The notes under the pieces were generated by a model. It saw only the letters and a list, made by a program, of their open reading frames with translations, did no database searches and was not told where the DNA came from. Shown piece by piece: positions 16,812-28,200 of a stretch of DNA of 64,000 nt (positions are counted from its first letter, which is position 1; each line of letters begins with the position of its first letter). Both the position numbers and the translations under genes were made by a program. The DNA comes from Thermococcus radiotolerans (GTDB taxonomy: Archaea > Methanobacteriota_B > Thermococci > Thermococcales > Thermococcaceae): the NCBI RefSeq assembly GCF_002214565.1, contig NZ_CP015106.1:186001-250000 (forward strand), in the 5' to 3' direction.

Positions 16812-18074
16812 TCAAGTTCTTTCCAGCCATATCACCGCCTCAACGTGCGGCGTGTGAGGGAACATGTCGATTAAAATGGCGTTCTCAACCCTGTAAGCCT
16901 CTCTCAAGTGGTTCTCGTAGTCGAGCCGAAACGCCTTTGGGTTGCAGGAGACGTAAAGGACTCTCTCAACGCCGCTTTTTACCAGAAGCTCGGTCGCCTC
17001 CCTCAGTCCCTTCCTCGGCGGGTCAAGTATCACCGTGTCGTAGTCACCGATTGGCGTTTCCTCTGCCCGGCCGACCCTGAATACGGCATGGGCCCCGTTC
17101 AGTTCAGCGTTTCTTCTGGCCATCTCCACCGCGAAGGGGTTCAGCTCCACTCCCTCGACGGAAAAGCCCCTCTTCGCCAGCCAGACGCCGAAGGTTCCGA
17201 CGCCGGAGTAGAGGTCGAGGACTTTCCCGCCATCTGTAAAGCCCTCGACGGCCTTAAGGAGCAGTTCCAGGGCGTAGCTGTTGGTCTGGAAGAATGAATT
17301 GGGGTGGATGAGGTAAGTCACATCCCCGATCCTCTCGCGTATGAAAGGTTCGCCGTCCAGAAGCTCAGGCTCTCCCCTCGGGTCGTCCCTTCCGTCCGTC
17401 TTGCGGCTCCAGTAGAGGGAATCCGCGAAGGAGAAGTAGTCCTTGAAGACCTCAGCAACTTCCTCCGATGGTTTCGTATGGGCTACGAGGTTCACCATGA
17501 CCTCACCCGTGAACTTGCCCTCCCTGACCTGGAGGTAGTGAACGTCGCCGGCTTTTCTCTTCAAGTTCCAAGGTTCAAGGCCAGTCTCGCTCAAAAAAGC
17601 CCGAAGGGCGCGCAGGTATTCGGACGTCCTCTTCGAGAAAACCGGACACTCGGAAAGATTAACCACGCCGAGGGGATTCTCGTATTCCTTGAATCCTATC
17701 CCTTCGGTGGTCACGATAAAGTTGCTGATGTTGCGAAACCCCCAGATTTTGGGCGAGCCTTTGATGGGGGCGCTTATTCCGGTTATCCGCTCAAAGAGTT
17801 CGGCTTTGAATCCCAACTGTTCTCCATATTTCAGACCCTGCCAGAGGCAGCCCCCGCAGGTTCCGAAGTGGGGACATCTCGGGGGCTGCCTGAGCGGTGA
17901 AGGTTTGAGGAGCTCGAAATCCGTGGCTATCCTCCTACCGAAGCGCCTCCGCGTTTTCTTCACACTCACCACGTCGCCGGGATAGACGAAGGGCACGTAA
18001 ATGGCCTTATTATCCTTTTCCAGCACGCCGAGGCCCTCGTCGCTCAGGGCTTTTATCTCTCCCTTCAGGGGCAT
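16812..18074 (-). CDS. RumA/TrmA-family RNA (uracil-5-)-methyltransferase with TRAM domain and Fe-S site
   Basis: SAM-dependent methyltransferase forming m5U in tRNA or rRNA. The 420 residues comprise an N-terminal TRAM domain (1-55), a cysteine cluster ([14 protein letters not shown], about residues 68-81) likely binding [4Fe-4S], and the Rossmann domain ([26 protein letters not shown]). Catalytic signatures are LDPPRKGL and [14 protein letters not shown], the latter with the nucleophilic cysteine. In Pyrococcus one paralogue modifies tRNA U54 and another acts on rRNA; the sequence alone does not settle which this is. It converges on infB with only 22 bases between the stops. Confidence 0.88.
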   Translation of the reverse strand: MPLKGEIKALSDEGLGVLEKDNKAIYVPFVYPGDVVSVKKTRRRFGRRIATDFELLKPSPLRQPPRCPHFGTCGGCLWQGLKYGEQLGFKAELFERITGISAPIKGSPKIWGFRNISNFIVTTEGIGFKEYENPLGVVNLSECPVFSKRTSEYLRALRAFLSETGLEPWNLKRKAGDVHYLQVREGKFTGEVMVNLVAHTKPSEEVAEVFKDYFSFADSLYWSRKTDGRDDPRGEPELLDGEPFIRERIGDVTYLIHPNSFFQTNSYALELLLKAVEGFTDGGKVLDLYSGVGTFGVWLAKRGFSVEGVELNPFAVEMARRNAELNGAHAVFRVGRAEETPIGDYDTVILDPPRKGLREATELLVKSGVERVLYVSCNPKAFRLDYENHLREAYRVENAILIDMFPHTPHVEAVIWLERT

Positions 18075-18094
18075 GCTTGGGAGTCACCCTCAGG

Positions 18095-18104
18095 GTTTTT
18101 ATAT
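18095..18104 (+). promoter_or_regulatory. TATA-like box for the glyoxylate reductase gene
   Basis: TTTTTATATC lies 33 bases before the ATG at 18137, with GGAGGTGG as the ribosome site. Confidence 0.55.
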
Positions 18105-18136
18105 CCCTCGCATACTCTCGGGCGGAGGTGGCGGCA

Positions 18137-19138
18137 ATGCCGAAGGTATTCGTCACGCGCGCGATTCCCGAGAACGGTATCAAGATGCTGAGGGAGCACT
18201 TCGAGGTTGAGGTCTGGGAGGACGAGCACGAGATTCCGAGGGAAGTCTTGCTAGAAAAGGTTCGCGACGTTGATGCCCTCGTCACCATGCTCAGCGAGAG
18301 GATTAACGCGGAAATCTTCGATGCCGCTCCTAGGCTTAGAATCGTGGCTAACTACGCCGTCGGCTACGACAACATAGACGTTGAGGAAGCGACCAGGAGA
18401 GGAATCTACGTCACAAATACCCCCGACGTTCTCACCAACGCCACCGCTGACTTCGCCTGGACTCTCCTCCTTGCCACCGCGAGGAGGCTCGTTGAGGCCG
18501 ATAAGTTCGTCCGCTCCGGTGAGTGGAAGAAGCGCGACGTTGCCTGGCACCCGCTGATGTTTCTCGGTTACGACGTCTACGGCAAGACCATAGGAATAGT
18601 CGGCTTCGGAAGGATTGGCCAGGCGATAGCGAGACGCGCCAAGGGCTTCGGAATGAAAATCCTCTATAACTCGCGCACGAGAAAGCCGGAAGCTGAGAAG
18701 GAGCTCGGCGCCGAGTTCAAGCCCCTCGAAGAGCTCCTGCGCGAGAGCGACTTCGTGGTCTTAGCCGTTCCGCTGACGAAGGAAACCCATCACTTGATAA
18801 ACGAGGAGAGACTTAAGCTGATGAAGCCCACCGCGATACTCGTCAACATAGCTCGCGGAAAGGTCGTTGACACGGAGGCGCTCGTGAGGGCGCTCAAAGA
18901 TGGCTGGATCGCCGGAGCCGGCCTGGATGTCTTCGAGGAGGAGCCTTACTATCACGAGGAGCTCTTCAGTCTGGACAACGTGGTTCTGGCCCCGCACATA
19001 GGTAGCGCAACCCATGGAGCAAGGGAGGGCATGGCCGAACTCGTTGCGAGGAACCTGATAGCCTTCAAGAACGGCGAAGTCCCGCCGACGCTGGTCAACA
19101 GGGAGGTCTTAAAGGTCAGGAAGCCGGGATTTGAGTGA
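18137..19138 (+). CDS. gyaR: Glyoxylate/hydroxypyruvate reductase (D-2-hydroxyacid dehydrogenase)
   Basis: NAD(P)H-dependent reduction of glyoxylate to glycolate. The 333-residue length matches the characterised Thermococcus litoralis and Pyrococcus horikoshii enzymes. The NAD-binding GxGxxG reads [18 protein letters not shown]. Catalytic residues are seen in NIARG (Arg near 240), DVFEEEP (Glu near 269) and APHIGSAT (His near 288). ATG 18137 fits the ribosome site; a longer frame to 18077 would run through the promoter. An older family name is D-glycerate dehydrogenase. Confidence 0.93.
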   Translation: MPKVFVTRAIPENGIKMLREHFEVEVWEDEHEIPREVLLEKVRDVDALVTMLSERINAEIFDAAPRLRIVANYAVGYDNIDVEEATRRGIYVTNTPDVLTNATADFAWTLLLATARRLVEADKFVRSGEWKKRDVAWHPLMFLGYDVYGKTIGIVGFGRIGQAIARRAKGFGMKILYNSRTRKPEAEKELGAEFKPLEELLRESDFVVLAVPLTKETHHLINEERLKLMKPTAILVNIARGKVVDTEALVRALKDGWIAGAGLDVFEEEPYYHEELFSLDNVVLAPHIGSATHGAREGMAELVARNLIAFKNGEVPPTLVNREVLKVRKPGFE

Positions 19139-19155
19139 ACCATGTATAAGAGGAG

Positions 19156-19881
19156 CTAGAGAATTGCCTTGAACCTCTTCGCGTCCCTACACATGTCCGA
19201 GTTGTTGAAGAAGACGAAGCTTTCAGAGATGTTCCAGCCGAGAACCCTTTCCCTTATCTTTTTCAGCTCCTCGTCGCTGTAGGAATGCTTGTAGATTATC
19301 CGCCCGTTCTCGTAGCGGCCGTGAAGCCTGTAGTAGTTCGTCTCCCCCTTATGGAGTGGAATCCTCACGAGGGGATCGGTGACATCTATAACTCCGAACT
19401 CCCTCACGAAGCGTTTTACCCCCTCCTCGCTCCAGCCCCTCAGCTCGACCGCTATCTCGAAGTCCCCCCGCTCCGCCATCTCAAAGAAGCGCTCCGCGTT
19501 GGTGAAGCTCTCCTCGCTCTCCCTGAAGCTCCTCGGCAGCTGGATCAGAACGAAGCGCGCTCCCAGAATCTCCGCTTCCCTCAGCGTCAAACGCCAGAAG
19601 TGAAGCACCTCGCTGTTCGGCCTTAACAGGCCTACATCCTTCCCAGGCTTTACGTTGCTCCTGCGCCACGTCGGGCTGTTCGGCGGGTGCGTCACACCCT
19701 GAAAGGCCTTTATGGCGAAGGTGAAGTCCTGCGGAGCTTCCTTCCTCCAGCGTTCGAGGGTCTTTTCTTGCAGAATCCGGTAGAATGTCTGCTGCACCTC
19801 TATCGCATCGAAGTCGCGGTAGTACTTCGCGTGGCTCTCGCAGAAGCCACATGTCCCGACGTGAATCACTCCCACCACCAC
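19156..19881 (-). CDS. DUF72 family protein (YecE-like TIM barrel)
   Basis: The 241 residues show the family signature: HVGTCGFCESHAKYYRDFDAIEVQQTFYRI at the N-terminus, FTFAIKAFQGVTHPP near residue 50, a central RFVLIQLPRSF, and YYRLHGRYENGRIIYKHSYSDEEL toward the end. The C-terminal VFFNNSDMCRDAKRF is also typical. DUF72 proteins are TIM-barrel proteins conserved in bacteria and archaea without an agreed activity. The start is a GTG within a GTGGTGGTG run at 19881-19873, so the exact N-terminus may be one or two codons shorter. Confidence 0.85.
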   Translation of the reverse strand: MVVGVIHVGTCGFCESHAKYYRDFDAIEVQQTFYRILQEKTLERWRKEAPQDFTFAIKAFQGVTHPPNSPTWRRSNVKPGKDVGLLRPNSEVLHFWRLTLREAEILGARFVLIQLPRSFRESEESFTNAERFFEMAERGDFEIAVELRGWSEEGVKRFVREFGVIDVTDPLVRIPLHKGETNYYRLHGRYENGRIIYKHSYSDEELKKIRERVLGWNISESFVFFNNSDMCRDAKRFKAIL

Positions 19882-19930
19882 TGGTCATTTCTTCCAAAAG
19901 CCTAAATACTTTCGGGGTCAATTCCAACCC

Positions 19931-21472
19931 ATGAAGCCATCTGGAAGAATCCTCCTCGTCACCGGAAAACTCGCGGAGCCCCTCGTGAGGAAGTACGGAG
20001 AAGGCTGCGACGTCTTCGTTACTCCGGTCAGCGTTGCCGCCTTCCTTACCCCGGAGATGATAGTCCGCTACCTAAAAAAGGCCGGCATAAAGAGTGAGGA
20101 TTACGACCTGATCCTCATCCCCGGTCTTGTCCGCGGTTCTGCAGGGCTCATTGAGGATGAGATAGGGATTCCAACGTTCAAGGGGCCGAGGAACGCGATG
20201 GACATCCCCCAGACGCTTAAAGCCCTGAGTGAAGGCTTCAAGCTCAGCAAGGAGCTCCCTGCCGACGAGCTCTTCTCCTTCGATGCCCTCAAAAGGGTCG
20301 AGGACATCAGGAATAAGGCCAAAAACCGGCGCTACATCGAGAATGCCCTCAAAAAGCCGTGGAACGTCCTCATCGGCAACCTTCCCGCGGGAAGGGACTT
20401 CCCGGCGAGAATTCTGGGGGAAGTGGTTGATGCCCCGAGGCTAGGGGTTGAAAAGACCGTCGAGAAGGCCCTCTACTACCTCCGCGAGGGGGCTGATATA
20501 ATTGACGTCGGCATGGTCGCCGGCGAGACTAACCTCGATTTCATCGAGCTGATTCCCGAAATCCGCGAGAGGCTCAGGGGAGAGGGCCTCGAAGTCCCGA
20601 TAAGTTTTGATTCCCTCAACACGGCGGAAATTGAGAGGGCCCTCGACTACGCGGACCTCTTCCTGAGCGTTGACGAGGGCAACCTTGAGGAGCTCGTGAC
20701 GGAAAAGCCCGTCGTTTTAATCCCGACGAACCAGAAGAAGGGCTTCTTCCCAATCAGCCCGGTGGAGAGGGTCGAGTTCCTTGAAAACCTCAAGGGAAGG
20801 GCCCGCGATTTGGGCTACAAAACTATAATCCCCGACCTAATCCTCGAACACGTACCGCATCTGGCGCGCTCAATAACTGCCTTCCAGCTCTACCGCGAGA
20901 GGAATCCTGACGACGTTCTTTTGGCCGGCGTTGGCAACGTGGTCGAACTCTACGACGCGGACAGCGTCGGGATGAACGCCCTCTTGGCTGGAATCGCAAA
21001 GGAGCTTTCAATAAACCTCCTCCTCACGACCGAGACGAGCGCCAAGGCGAGAGGTTCGGTGAGGGAGCTGAGAAGAGCAATAGACATAAACCTCTTCGAG
21101 ATGCCAAAGGATCTGGGCTTCAATTTGCTCTTCCTGAAGGAGAAGAGGGCCGCGGACTGGCAGTTTGAACCGGCGAAAAAAATAATCAAGGCCGAAGAAA
21201 AACCGGTCAAGCTCGAACCAGTCTACTTCCGGGTCTGGGTTGAGGGAGGCAAAATCTGGGTCAACGCCCACCAGGGGGCCGAAGCGGTTCTAACAATCGT
21301 TGGCGACGAACCGAATGCGATAATCGACACAATCCTCGAGCGCTTTGAGATAAGCCCGAGACACGCCTTCTACCTCGGCAGGGAGCTTGAGAGGGCTAAA
21401 ACGGCGCTGAAGCTGAGGAGGAGCTACGTCCAGGAGGTCGAGCTCTTCCCGGATTTTTACATAAAAGATTGA
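19931..21472 (+). CDS. Archaeal dihydropteroate synthase-like protein (TIGR00284 type)
   Basis: The 513 residues consist of an N-terminal alpha/beta domain (ILLVTGKLAEPLVRKYGEGCDVFVTPVSVAAF) and a central pterin-binding-like TIM barrel. The barrel carries the signatures ADIIDVGMVAGETN and ISFDSLNTAEIERAL. A C-terminal domain (VEGGKIWVNAHQGAEAVLTIVGDEPNAIIDTI) follows. In dihydropteroate synthase the barrel condenses a pterin pyrophosphate with p-aminobenzoate. The archaeal subfamily is thought to take part in modified folate or pterin pathways, but its reaction is not established. Monocistronic, transcribed away from the DUF72 gene. Confidence 0.85.
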   Translation: MKPSGRILLVTGKLAEPLVRKYGEGCDVFVTPVSVAAFLTPEMIVRYLKKAGIKSEDYDLILIPGLVRGSAGLIEDEIGIPTFKGPRNAMDIPQTLKALSEGFKLSKELPADELFSFDALKRVEDIRNKAKNRRYIENALKKPWNVLIGNLPAGRDFPARILGEVVDAPRLGVEKTVEKALYYLREGADIIDVGMVAGETNLDFIELIPEIRERLRGEGLEVPISFDSLNTAEIERALDYADLFLSVDEGNLEELVTEKPVVLIPTNQKKGFFPISPVERVEFLENLKGRARDLGYKTIIPDLILEHVPHLARSITAFQLYRERNPDDVLLAGVGNVVELYDADSVGMNALLAGIAKELSINLLLTTETSAKARGSVRELRRAIDINLFEMPKDLGFNLLFLKEKRAADWQFEPAKKIIKAEEKPVKLEPVYFRVWVEGGKIWVNAHQGAEAVLTIVGDEPNAIIDTILERFEISPRHAFYLGRELERAKTALKLRRSYVQEVELFPDFYIKD

Positions 21473-21480
21473 AAAGGGAA

Positions 21481-22287
21481 TTAGCGTCTTCTAATTGCGG
21501 CGAGAATAACTAGGAGGGCCATTATGCCGGGCCCGCAGGTTTTTCCTGAGCTGGTGCTGGCGGTGGACGATGTCTTCTCTGGACTCGAAGTTTCGATTGG
21601 GGACTGGGTCTCGGTTTCCGTAGGGGTGAACTCGTAGGAGACCCCAACCTGGCTGAAGTACATGTGGGATTTCAACGGGCTGTCGTCCCATCCCCCTATG
21701 AGGAGCTGGAAATGGGTGGCGTCTCCAAACTCCCCTGTTGAGGCATTTTTGATCAGCTCCCCCGATTCCCAGAACTCTACGTGGTCCTTGTATAGGACGA
21801 TTTTGAAGGATTTGTACTCCCTGGGAATCCTCCGGGCCTCACTGAGCGCTCCGCCGGGTAAATCGTAGGCTATCTTGTCCGAGGGCCAGCTTATGTAGCG
21901 CATCCCCAGGTACTTTCTGGAGTCAAGGTCATAGACCCGGAACCACATCTCGGCCGTTCCTGGGTCCGTGAACTTCCACACCCCGGAGAACGTTATGGAA
22001 TCCCAGTTCTCGATCGTTATCACATTGCTTCTGAGGAAGACATGCTCCTTGCGATAGTCCTTGAGCCTGAGGCCGTAGGTTTCGAAAACCGCCGCACCGT
22101 CCTCCTCGCTGAACCTGTTACCGTTTCCCGCGATATCGAGGGTCCATTTTCCCTCTATGCTTCCCGAACTGAAGTCGTCGTAGAAGGCCACATTTCCTGT
22201 GGAGTTTCCCGCAGTCAGGCCCGAAAAGGCCAGAAGGCCTGAAAGAAACAGGAAAAAGAGCAAAAAAGGACCTTTTCTCACTTTCAT
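21481..22287 (-). CDS. Small cell-surface protein: LamG-like domain plus CGP-CTERM signal
   Basis: The 268-residue protein has a signal peptide (GPFLLFFLFLSGLLAFSGLTAG), a concanavalin/LamG-like beta-sandwich (about residues 33-200) and a Thr/Ser/Glu-rich stalk (TPTETETQSPIETSSPEKTSS). The C-terminus, CGPGIMALLVILAAIRRR, is the CGP-CTERM type of sorting tail seen in Thermococcales surface proteins, with a cysteine thought to be processed or lipidated. Its start overlaps the stop of the giant surface gene (ATGA), so the two are co-translated. The LamG-like domain is closely similar to the N-terminal domain of that giant protein, for example KDHVEFWESGELIK against KDRFEFWESGVLVK. Confidence 0.85.
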   Translation of the reverse strand: MKVRKGPFLLFFLFLSGLLAFSGLTAGNSTGNVAFYDDFSSGSIEGKWTLDIAGNGNRFSEEDGAAVFETYGLRLKDYRKEHVFLRSNVITIENWDSITFSGVWKFTDPGTAEMWFRVYDLDSRKYLGMRYISWPSDKIAYDLPGGALSEARRIPREYKSFKIVLYKDHVEFWESGELIKNASTGEFGDATHFQLLIGGWDDSPLKSHMYFSQVGVSYEFTPTETETQSPIETSSPEKTSSTASTSSGKTCGPGIMALLVILAAIRRR

Positions 22288-25200
22288 CTCCTCCTGTATG
22301 TGTAAACCCCAATCAGCGCCAGGATCACAAGCGCCGCAAGGATGTAGTAGGCGGTGTTTCCTCCTTTCGGTGCCGGTGTTGACGTCGTTTCGGGCGTACT
22401 TTCGGCGTGGACCGGTGTTTCCGTGGGTGTCTCATGCTCTTCCGCCTTGGCCTTCCCTGCAACGGCGAAGACCGAGAGGGATGGAACACTGGCGTGATAT
22501 TGGAGATATTCACCGTCCCTGTACTCCAGAACCGGCCGGTACTTCACCCAGTCACCCTCGCGGTGGAGGAGAACCAGTTCCTCCGGACTGATGTTATTCT
22601 CCTCAAACCACTTCCTCGGCACCCTGAAGTACAGGGTAACGTTCTCCACGCTCCAGTTCTTCGGATGGGTGACGTTGAAGGTCGAGTACACGAGATAGCC
22701 ATCCACAGTCCCGCCTGGATTCTGTGACACAGCCACGACGCCCTTCAGCTCCCCCGGAGCGACGAGGGAGATCATCTGGAGGTCGGTTCCGAACTCAAGT
22801 ACGATGAATCCCGAGCCTTCAACGAGGGCCCCCGAGGTTTTTCTCACGATGACCTGCGGTTGGGCTATTGCAACGGTGAAGTTCCTCGACGCACTGAGGT
22901 TTCCAATGAGGCAGGTAACCTCGAGCGTGTGGTTCCCGGGTTCGGCCCCGTCCGTTGGGACGAAGATGCCCTGCCCTACTTCCCCGTCGAACCTCCATTC
23001 AACGGCGCATTCTGCAGGGACAGTTATGGTTATCCGCTCCCCCTGTGGAAGGGTCAGCGGTGTCGCGTCGATTTCTGGAATCTCAACCCTGCCCCTGACG
23101 ACGGTGATGACGTCCTCCGAAACCCCCACCGAAGCGTTTCCGGTTACGTTGACATCGGTTGAGTTCAGGGGGACAAAGGAGGGTCTTATCTCGATGACGT
23201 TTCCGTAGCGACCGATCCGGGTCACGTTGGCGAGGGTCACGCTTGTGTTCGTGAAGATGTCGATGCTCGTTTCCTCCTCGTACGGCTGGGCGTTCAGGAT
23301 TCCAGAGGCTGTGATGATGACCGTGCCCCCGTCCATGGAAACGTCCCAGAGGGGTTTTTCGGCGAAGTATCCCCCGAGGAGTGTCTCCACCATATCGCCA
23401 TCCCGAAACGCTGCCAGGAGGTGGTTTGCACTTTCGGCCGTTGGCCTCATGGTTATCGTCACGTTCCCGAGCATCTCCCCGTTTCTCCTGCCCTCCACGC
23501 TGGTCCTCATCCAGAGCAGGGTTCCGTTGAAGAGGGTAGCTATAGGCAGGCTCTCGGTCGAGGCGACGTAGGTGGCCCGGTAAACGTCCACATCTCCCAA
23601 TGAGAGCGAAACGCTGCCCCTGCCAACTCCAACGGCCCCTCCACCCAGCACCGTCACGTTGGACTCTTCCGAGTGCACAGTGAAGTTGCTAGGGGGATCG
23701 AGAACGTATATCGTTCTGGTTCCGGGGACGGGGGCAAGGACCACGTAGGTGACGAACTGGGACATGTCAAAGGCGTAAGCCACCACCGCTCCAACGCCCT
23801 TACCGACCTTCTTCTTGTACACCTTCTGCTCCTCTGGGGTCAGTTCCTTGTAGTAGCTCGTCTTCTTCACTTCCTCAAGCACGGCCTCCTTGGCGGCCTC
23901 CTTCAAAGCCTTCTTCAGCGCGGCCGTGCCTATCGCGCCGCCGGCGCCGATTATCTCTCCCTGGTCCCCGCTGTACACGCCCTTCGCTATCTTGGCTAGG
24001 TTGTAGTAGAGGTTCATGTCGCTTACCTCTATTATCGTCTCCAGAAGGAGTATCTGAAGGTCCTCGTCCAGCACTATGGCCTTGGTAAATTTTCCAACCA
24101 TCTCTGCCTGTTGCGCCGCGGGCAGTTCGTCCAGGTTCTTCAGGCTGTTGTAGTACCCCCGGTCCATGCCGTAGTTCTTCTCCAGCCTGGCGAAGGTGTC
24201 TATGCCCACTGGTGCTATCACAGTCTCGTTGCTGGCCATGATGGCGGCGTCCACGTCGCTGCTACGGGCACTGGAGTTTATCGACTCGAAGCTCTCTGAT
24301 TCCGTCTGGAAGTCCACTGTTTCGGCCAGGTTCACGATCTTCACCGCGGTATGGGCGAGGGCCAGGGTTATTGTGTCCGCAGGGACGTCCACTCCAAGCA
24401 CCCCAAGGAGGGCGTTCAGCGTGGATGCAAACCACTTAAGTATGTTCCCCGTCATCGAGGGCATGGCCCCGACTATGATCCTGTAGTGAGGTATTGTCCT
24501 GTTGGGCTCAAGGCTGTCCTCTGCTATCGCCTTCATCGTGAAGTCCGGCGGTATGAAGTGGTACCACCGGTAGCCCTCACCTGGTCCGTAGGTGCCCTGG
24601 ACGAAGTAGTCGTAGTACACGTTCCCATTGGTGTTGTGAAGGGTGACGTAAGTCTTTCCATCCTTGACGGCCACCACCTTGACATCTATTGGGTTCATCC
24701 TCACGGTCTGGACAACGAACGTTTTGTTCAGAGCCTTCACTGGTCTCTTTTTGTAGTTCAGGCTTGGGGTGTAGTAGTTTCTCCCGTCCTCGGTGCTGTA
24801 GTAGAACATGGCATTGGTGAGATATTGTCCGCTGAAATTAACTGGGGGTATCATCACGGGCGGTACGTCGTTCCACCACTCGATGAAGAGGTCCTTCCCC
24901 TGCTTCTCCCCACCAACCGGGGCGCTTCCAAGGAGATCAAAGGAACCAGGGGTGGTGTCGATTAGCGCCGATGAGTCGGAGAATATATACGCGCTCTGCC
25001 CGCGGAGAATCTTTTCCCCCGGATACCTCTCTGGTATATGGTCAGTGAGGTCTATTATGCGCACTTCAGCGTCTTCGTCCCCGACGTTCTCATAGCTCAG
25101 GTCGAAGTGGTGACTCTCTGCCGCCTCAACCGTATCATCGCCGTCCCCGTCGTAAGGCGGGTTGTTGTGGCAGAAGTCTGGATAGCTCTCGCAGTACGCC

Positions 25201-28200
25201 CTGGAGTACGGGTACATGGTATAACCGGTTATCTTGAAAACCGGCCCGAGGGTGAAGCCAATCCTTACTGGTATCTCCTCCCTCAGTACGTTGTCCGTGT
25301 CGTAGAGCTTAACCCTCGCCGTAAACCTCCCCAAGCTAGGGAGTTCGTCGGGCAGGACATCCCAGGTCAGAGTCCCCCAGTCATACTCGACTACGGGTAT
25401 CGAAAACTCCAGAACCAGCGAGCCGTTGGGCGGCAAATAGGCGAGACCCTCGACATTTCCTGTGTGCCTCTCAACGTACCCTGGTAGGTCAAGCACAACC
25501 CTTGCGGTTCCGTTTATCAGTCCGGTGTTCCTCAACATCACCGTGACGTTGGCGAACCTCCCGTAGTTTTGGGTGAAGTTCCAGGGTATCTCGTTGCCGG
25601 CATCGTCGGTTAGGTATTCGACGTTGTACAGACTGTAGATGTTGGTGGCGTTATCGACGCTTACATTTTCTATCACGATCTCTGCGTTGGCGAAATACAC
25701 GCTTACTGCGCTCGTGAGGTTTTTGCCAGTGGAATCGACCGCTGTGAACCTCAGCATCCCTTGGCCGGTCAGGTTCATTCCGAGCGTGTCGAGGAGCACG
25801 TAGTCATCGTAGGTCTCGGAGCCAACGCTCACCTCTGCGAGGGTCTCCACGCTTCCGTTCCGCTCCAGGGAATAGACGACCTTCGAGAGGCCATCTCTCG
25901 ATACGGCCCTCCCTGCGAGGGTTACAACGCCCTTGACTGAGCCGTTTTCGAGGGGGTACACCCTCAGGAACGCGGAGAGCAGGCTGGAGCCCCAGTCCTC
26001 CCCGGTTTCCGTGGAGTTGAGGAGGATGACGGGCTTCCAGTTCTTGGCGAGGATGTCGTAGTCATCCCTGACTTCACCGTCACACGTGTACATGAACCCC
26101 TCGGGGTAGCTGGGCACCATTACCGGTTCTGTCCCTCCCCAGTCTATGTCCCGGAGTGTCGGGGAGAAGCGACTCTCTATCAGCACGTCCCTGTAGTTCA
26201 CCAGCGAGTCGAAGCGCACCTCCGGCGTCAGCGTGGAGTTGAGGAGCAGGCCGAGGTCGTTGTTCTGTATCAGACTCTCGGTGACGCTCACGTAGCCGGA
26301 CCCGTAGCTTCCATCGAAGCGAATTCCAAGCGAGTTCCCTACTATAGTGTCGTGCGTTATGGAGAGCCCGTTTCCACTCGTGTAGATATCCTCGCCGGTG
26401 TTCAACGCTATCCCGACGGTGTTTCCGTAAATCACGTTGTTCTCTATATGCCCCGTGACGTTGTGGGTCTCTATGCCAACACCGTTGTCCCTGACGTACG
26501 AGTCCTTAACGAGAATCTTCGCGCTCCGCAGGTGGATTCCGACGTCGTTGTCGTAGATTTCGCTTTCCGTCACGTTTACCTCGCTCGCTCCCATTATCCC
26601 GTACCCGAAGCCGTGTATCATGGAGTTCTCGACTAGGATCACTCCGTAGTCGGTCCTCTTAAGTCCCGTTCCGCTTCCGTTGCCTATCAGCTCGCTGTTG
26701 ACCAGCTCGATCCTGCCGACTACGTCCACCGTGCCATGAACCCTTGAGTCGGAGATGGTGACCCATGAAACGTAGCCGAAGCTCAGCTTGGCGTGAACCT
26801 CGTCCCTGGCGAGGACTGCCCTTGTGCCGTACCCGCTGACCTCTCCGCTCAAAACGCTGTCGGTTATCGCCGAGAGGCCGCTTTTGAGAGTTAGGGAGGC
26901 CCTGAAGGCCCCGAGATGCTGGTAGGGATAGGTTGATGGGAGCTCCACGCGAACCGCTATCAGGTTCCTGCCGGGCAGGAGGTACGGGGCAACGTCAGCG
27001 CTCCCGGAGTGCGGCACCCCGTGGAGCCTCATTCCGCTGAACGACATCCCGCCAACCTTATTGTCATCAACGACCTTCCGTCCGTTCACGTAGATTTCCA
27101 CCCTCCCCACGGCGGAGTAGCTGAGAACCGCCTCGGTCGGAAGCTCCTCCACGGTGAAGGTTTTCTTCAGATAGAGGGTGGCAAACTCTCCGAGGGCCGT
27201 TCCCGAGCCCCACCCGCTTGGTGCCGTGTAGGCCTGGACGAAGAACGGGGCATCGCTTTCGGTCATGCCCGTCGTATCTTGGGAGTAGTACCAGTTTTCG
27301 GAAAGCGGTCCTGTGGTGTGGTACCAGTTTGTCATCGAGCTGAATGCCGGCGTTTCGCTGAGACCTCCGCTCAGGGATTCATCGCCCGTGTTGAGGCTAA
27401 TCTTGCCGTTGACCACGCTCCCGCGTATCAGGAGCCATTTGGAATCCGTTACGATGGTTGTGTTCTCAAGCCTCGAGTTGAGGACGACGAGGTGGGCCTC
27501 CTCTTCCGTAGACATCTCCTGGATCCTCATGTTTCTTAGAACACTGGCGTCCCCGTCCGAGGGCTTGGTCGCGGGAATTCCGTCCGTGTCCTCCACCCGG
27601 AGCGTTCCGCCCGCGCCCACCGTCACATCTCCCCCATCGAGCGTGTAGTCAACAAGGGACAGAACACCTCTGACGTCGCCGTGGATGTTCTCCGCCGCGC
27701 CCCCTCTGAGGGACGCCCTTGTCTCTGGACTCACCAGAACCTCAAAGTAGCCTAGGTCTCCCGTGACGTCCCCAGTTAGGTTGCTGTCCATGAGCGAGAG
27801 GGTTGCGAGCTTTCTGACCAGGATTCCCTTTCCGCCCACGCTGGAGTTCTTAAACGTCAATACCCTTCCGGCCGCGTCCGCCAGCACGGCGTAGCCGTCC
27901 CCCTGCTCTATCCTTGAGCGGTTGAAGGTTGCACTCCCACCGTTTATTATCACCTCTCCCCCGATCACCGTCAGGTTTGTGAAAACCCCCTCTCCAAACC
28001 AGTAGCCTGGGAGGAGGTCCATGAAGAGGCCCGCCTCGCGCGGGTTCTCAACTAGGATGTTTCTGAAGGTCACGTCCTTTCCGTTGTCGTTTATGAGGTG
28101 AATGCCGTAGGCGCAGTCCCGAACAGTGACGTTCTCGATGGTGCCCTCGTTCGAGCCGGCGAGGGTGATTCCGCTTCCGCCAGTGACTACGTTGTTGGTG